Origin: an uncultured Selenomonas sp.
Lineage (GTDB): Bacteria; Bacillota; Negativicutes; Selenomonadales; Selenomonadaceae
NCBI GenBank assembly: GCA_905373085.1
Contig: CAJPRR010000049.1
Span: forward strand, 1 to 13,038
Direction of reading: 5' to 3'
Length of the DNA: 13,038 bases
Below, piece by piece: positions 12,540 to 13,038 of the stretch (the first letter of the stretch is position 1; each line of letters opens with the position of its first letter). The notes beneath the pieces are model-generated. The model had not been told where the DNA came from and did not search any database. It saw nothing but the letters and a program-made list of their open reading frames with translations. The translations under genes and the position numbers were made by a program.

Positions 12540-12584
12540 GTATCAAGGAATCATGTAGCAAGCAAGTAAAGGAGTCGTTCAAGG

Positions 12585-13038
12585 ATGGGTAAGCAGAGAC
12601 GGAATTGGCTGGCTTTGGCAATCGTGGGGGCATTGACGGGCATGAGTCTGCACGGCAGTGTTCAGGCGGCAGAGGCTGATGGGGAGGAAACGGCGCACGA
12701 GCTGTCGGAAACCGTCGTGGAGGCCGGACGGGCGAAGCTCGCAGGCGGCCTTGTCGAGCGCAGGGAAAACATCGGACTGCTCGGCTCCAAGGACGTCATG
12801 GAGACGCCGTTTCAGGCGATGACCTTTGGCAAGAAAGCATTGGATCAGTTCAGCGTACCCGATCGGACGATTCTCGATACTCTCTCCTTGAGTCCTGCCG
12901 TCCGCGTCGGCAAGGGTGCAACGGACAGCAATGTCACGATTCGCGGACTCAGCTCCAATGGCAACAAGTGGTATATCAACGGTGTGCCCGGCATGGCGCA
13001 TCAGAAGGATATGACAGCGAACTTCATCGACAGTGTCA
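12585..13038 (+). CDS. TonB-dependent outer-membrane receptor (5' end only), probably for cobalamin or a related corrinoid
   Basis: The frame starts at ATG 12585, ten bases after AAAGGAG, and runs off the right edge after 151 residues. Residues 1-29 form a signal peptide (KQRR, a hydrophobic core, cleavage after VQA). A TonB-box-like ETVVEAG lies at 42-48, where the TonB protein would touch the receptor. The plug domain starts around 65: ETPFQAMTFGKKALDQF, TILDTLSLSPAVRVG, and the hallmark SNVTIRGLSSNG...WYINGVPGM (115-137). The beta-barrel lies beyond the window. Substrate assignment to cobalamin comes from the B12 riboswitch in its leader, not from the protein itself; a BtuB-like role is the simplest reading. 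Confidence 0.9.
   Translation, partial: MGKQRRNWLALAIVGALTGMSLHGSVQAAEADGEETAHELSETVVEAGRAKLAGGLVERRENIGLLGSKDVMETPFQAMTFGKKALDQFSVPDRTILDTLSLSPAVRVGKGATDSNVTIRGLSSNGNKWYINGVPGMAHQKDMTANFIDSV

Noticed and set aside
1..13038. CRISPR array, insertion sequence or integrated-element ends
   Set aside because: No regularly spaced direct repeats, transposase or integrase frames, or long terminal inverted repeats were seen.

Overview
The window looks like a chromosomal segment from a GC-rich diderm Firmicute, most likely a Negativicutes bacterium of the Selenomonas/Veillonellaceae type. This is inferred. It combines Firmicute-style strong Shine-Dalgarno sites, U-tract terminators and TTGACA/TATAAT promoters with outer-membrane equipment: a TonB-like protein and the start of a TonB-dependent receptor under a cobalamin riboswitch.

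Layout, left to right. (1) The 3' end of a Gx-transporter/heptaprenyl-diphosphate-synthase-component-I membrane protein, then a bicupin gene with a well-formed internal start site, then enolase; the bicupin and enolase each have their own promoter and terminator. (2) A small membrane-anchored HMA (heavy-metal-associated) protein whose promoter is overlapped by an inverted repeat. It converges, across a shared bidirectional terminator, on a minus-strand group made of two tandem HD-GYP c-di-GMP phosphodiesterase paralogues followed directly by a Phd/YefM-RelE toxin-antitoxin pair. (3) Divergent from the HD-GYP genes, a TonB-like protein whose 3' coding end carries the terminator of the convergent minus-strand gene for a 115-residue unknown protein. 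(4) A 0.5 kb non-coding stretch (about 7553-8069) that is full of signals: two extended -10 promoters on the minus strand, a strongly folded and self-terminated RNA of about 180 nt that I cannot assign to a family, and a plus-strand promoter. (5) A tight four-gene plus-strand operon with overlapping ends: a GHKL-fold ATPase, an unknown 288-residue protein, a DUF6339-like protein and a nitroreductase. (6) A terminator, a strong promoter, a cobalamin riboswitch with its expression platform, and the first 151 codons of a TonB-dependent receptor.

The most interesting parts are the GHKL ATPase operon (5), which resembles a compact defence-type or nucleic-acid-handling module without any visible nuclease, helicase or methylase, and the orphan structured RNA (4) just upstream on the opposite strand. 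The remaining genes are housekeeping, signalling or nutrient uptake. No tRNA, rRNA, CRISPR array, transposase or attachment site was seen.
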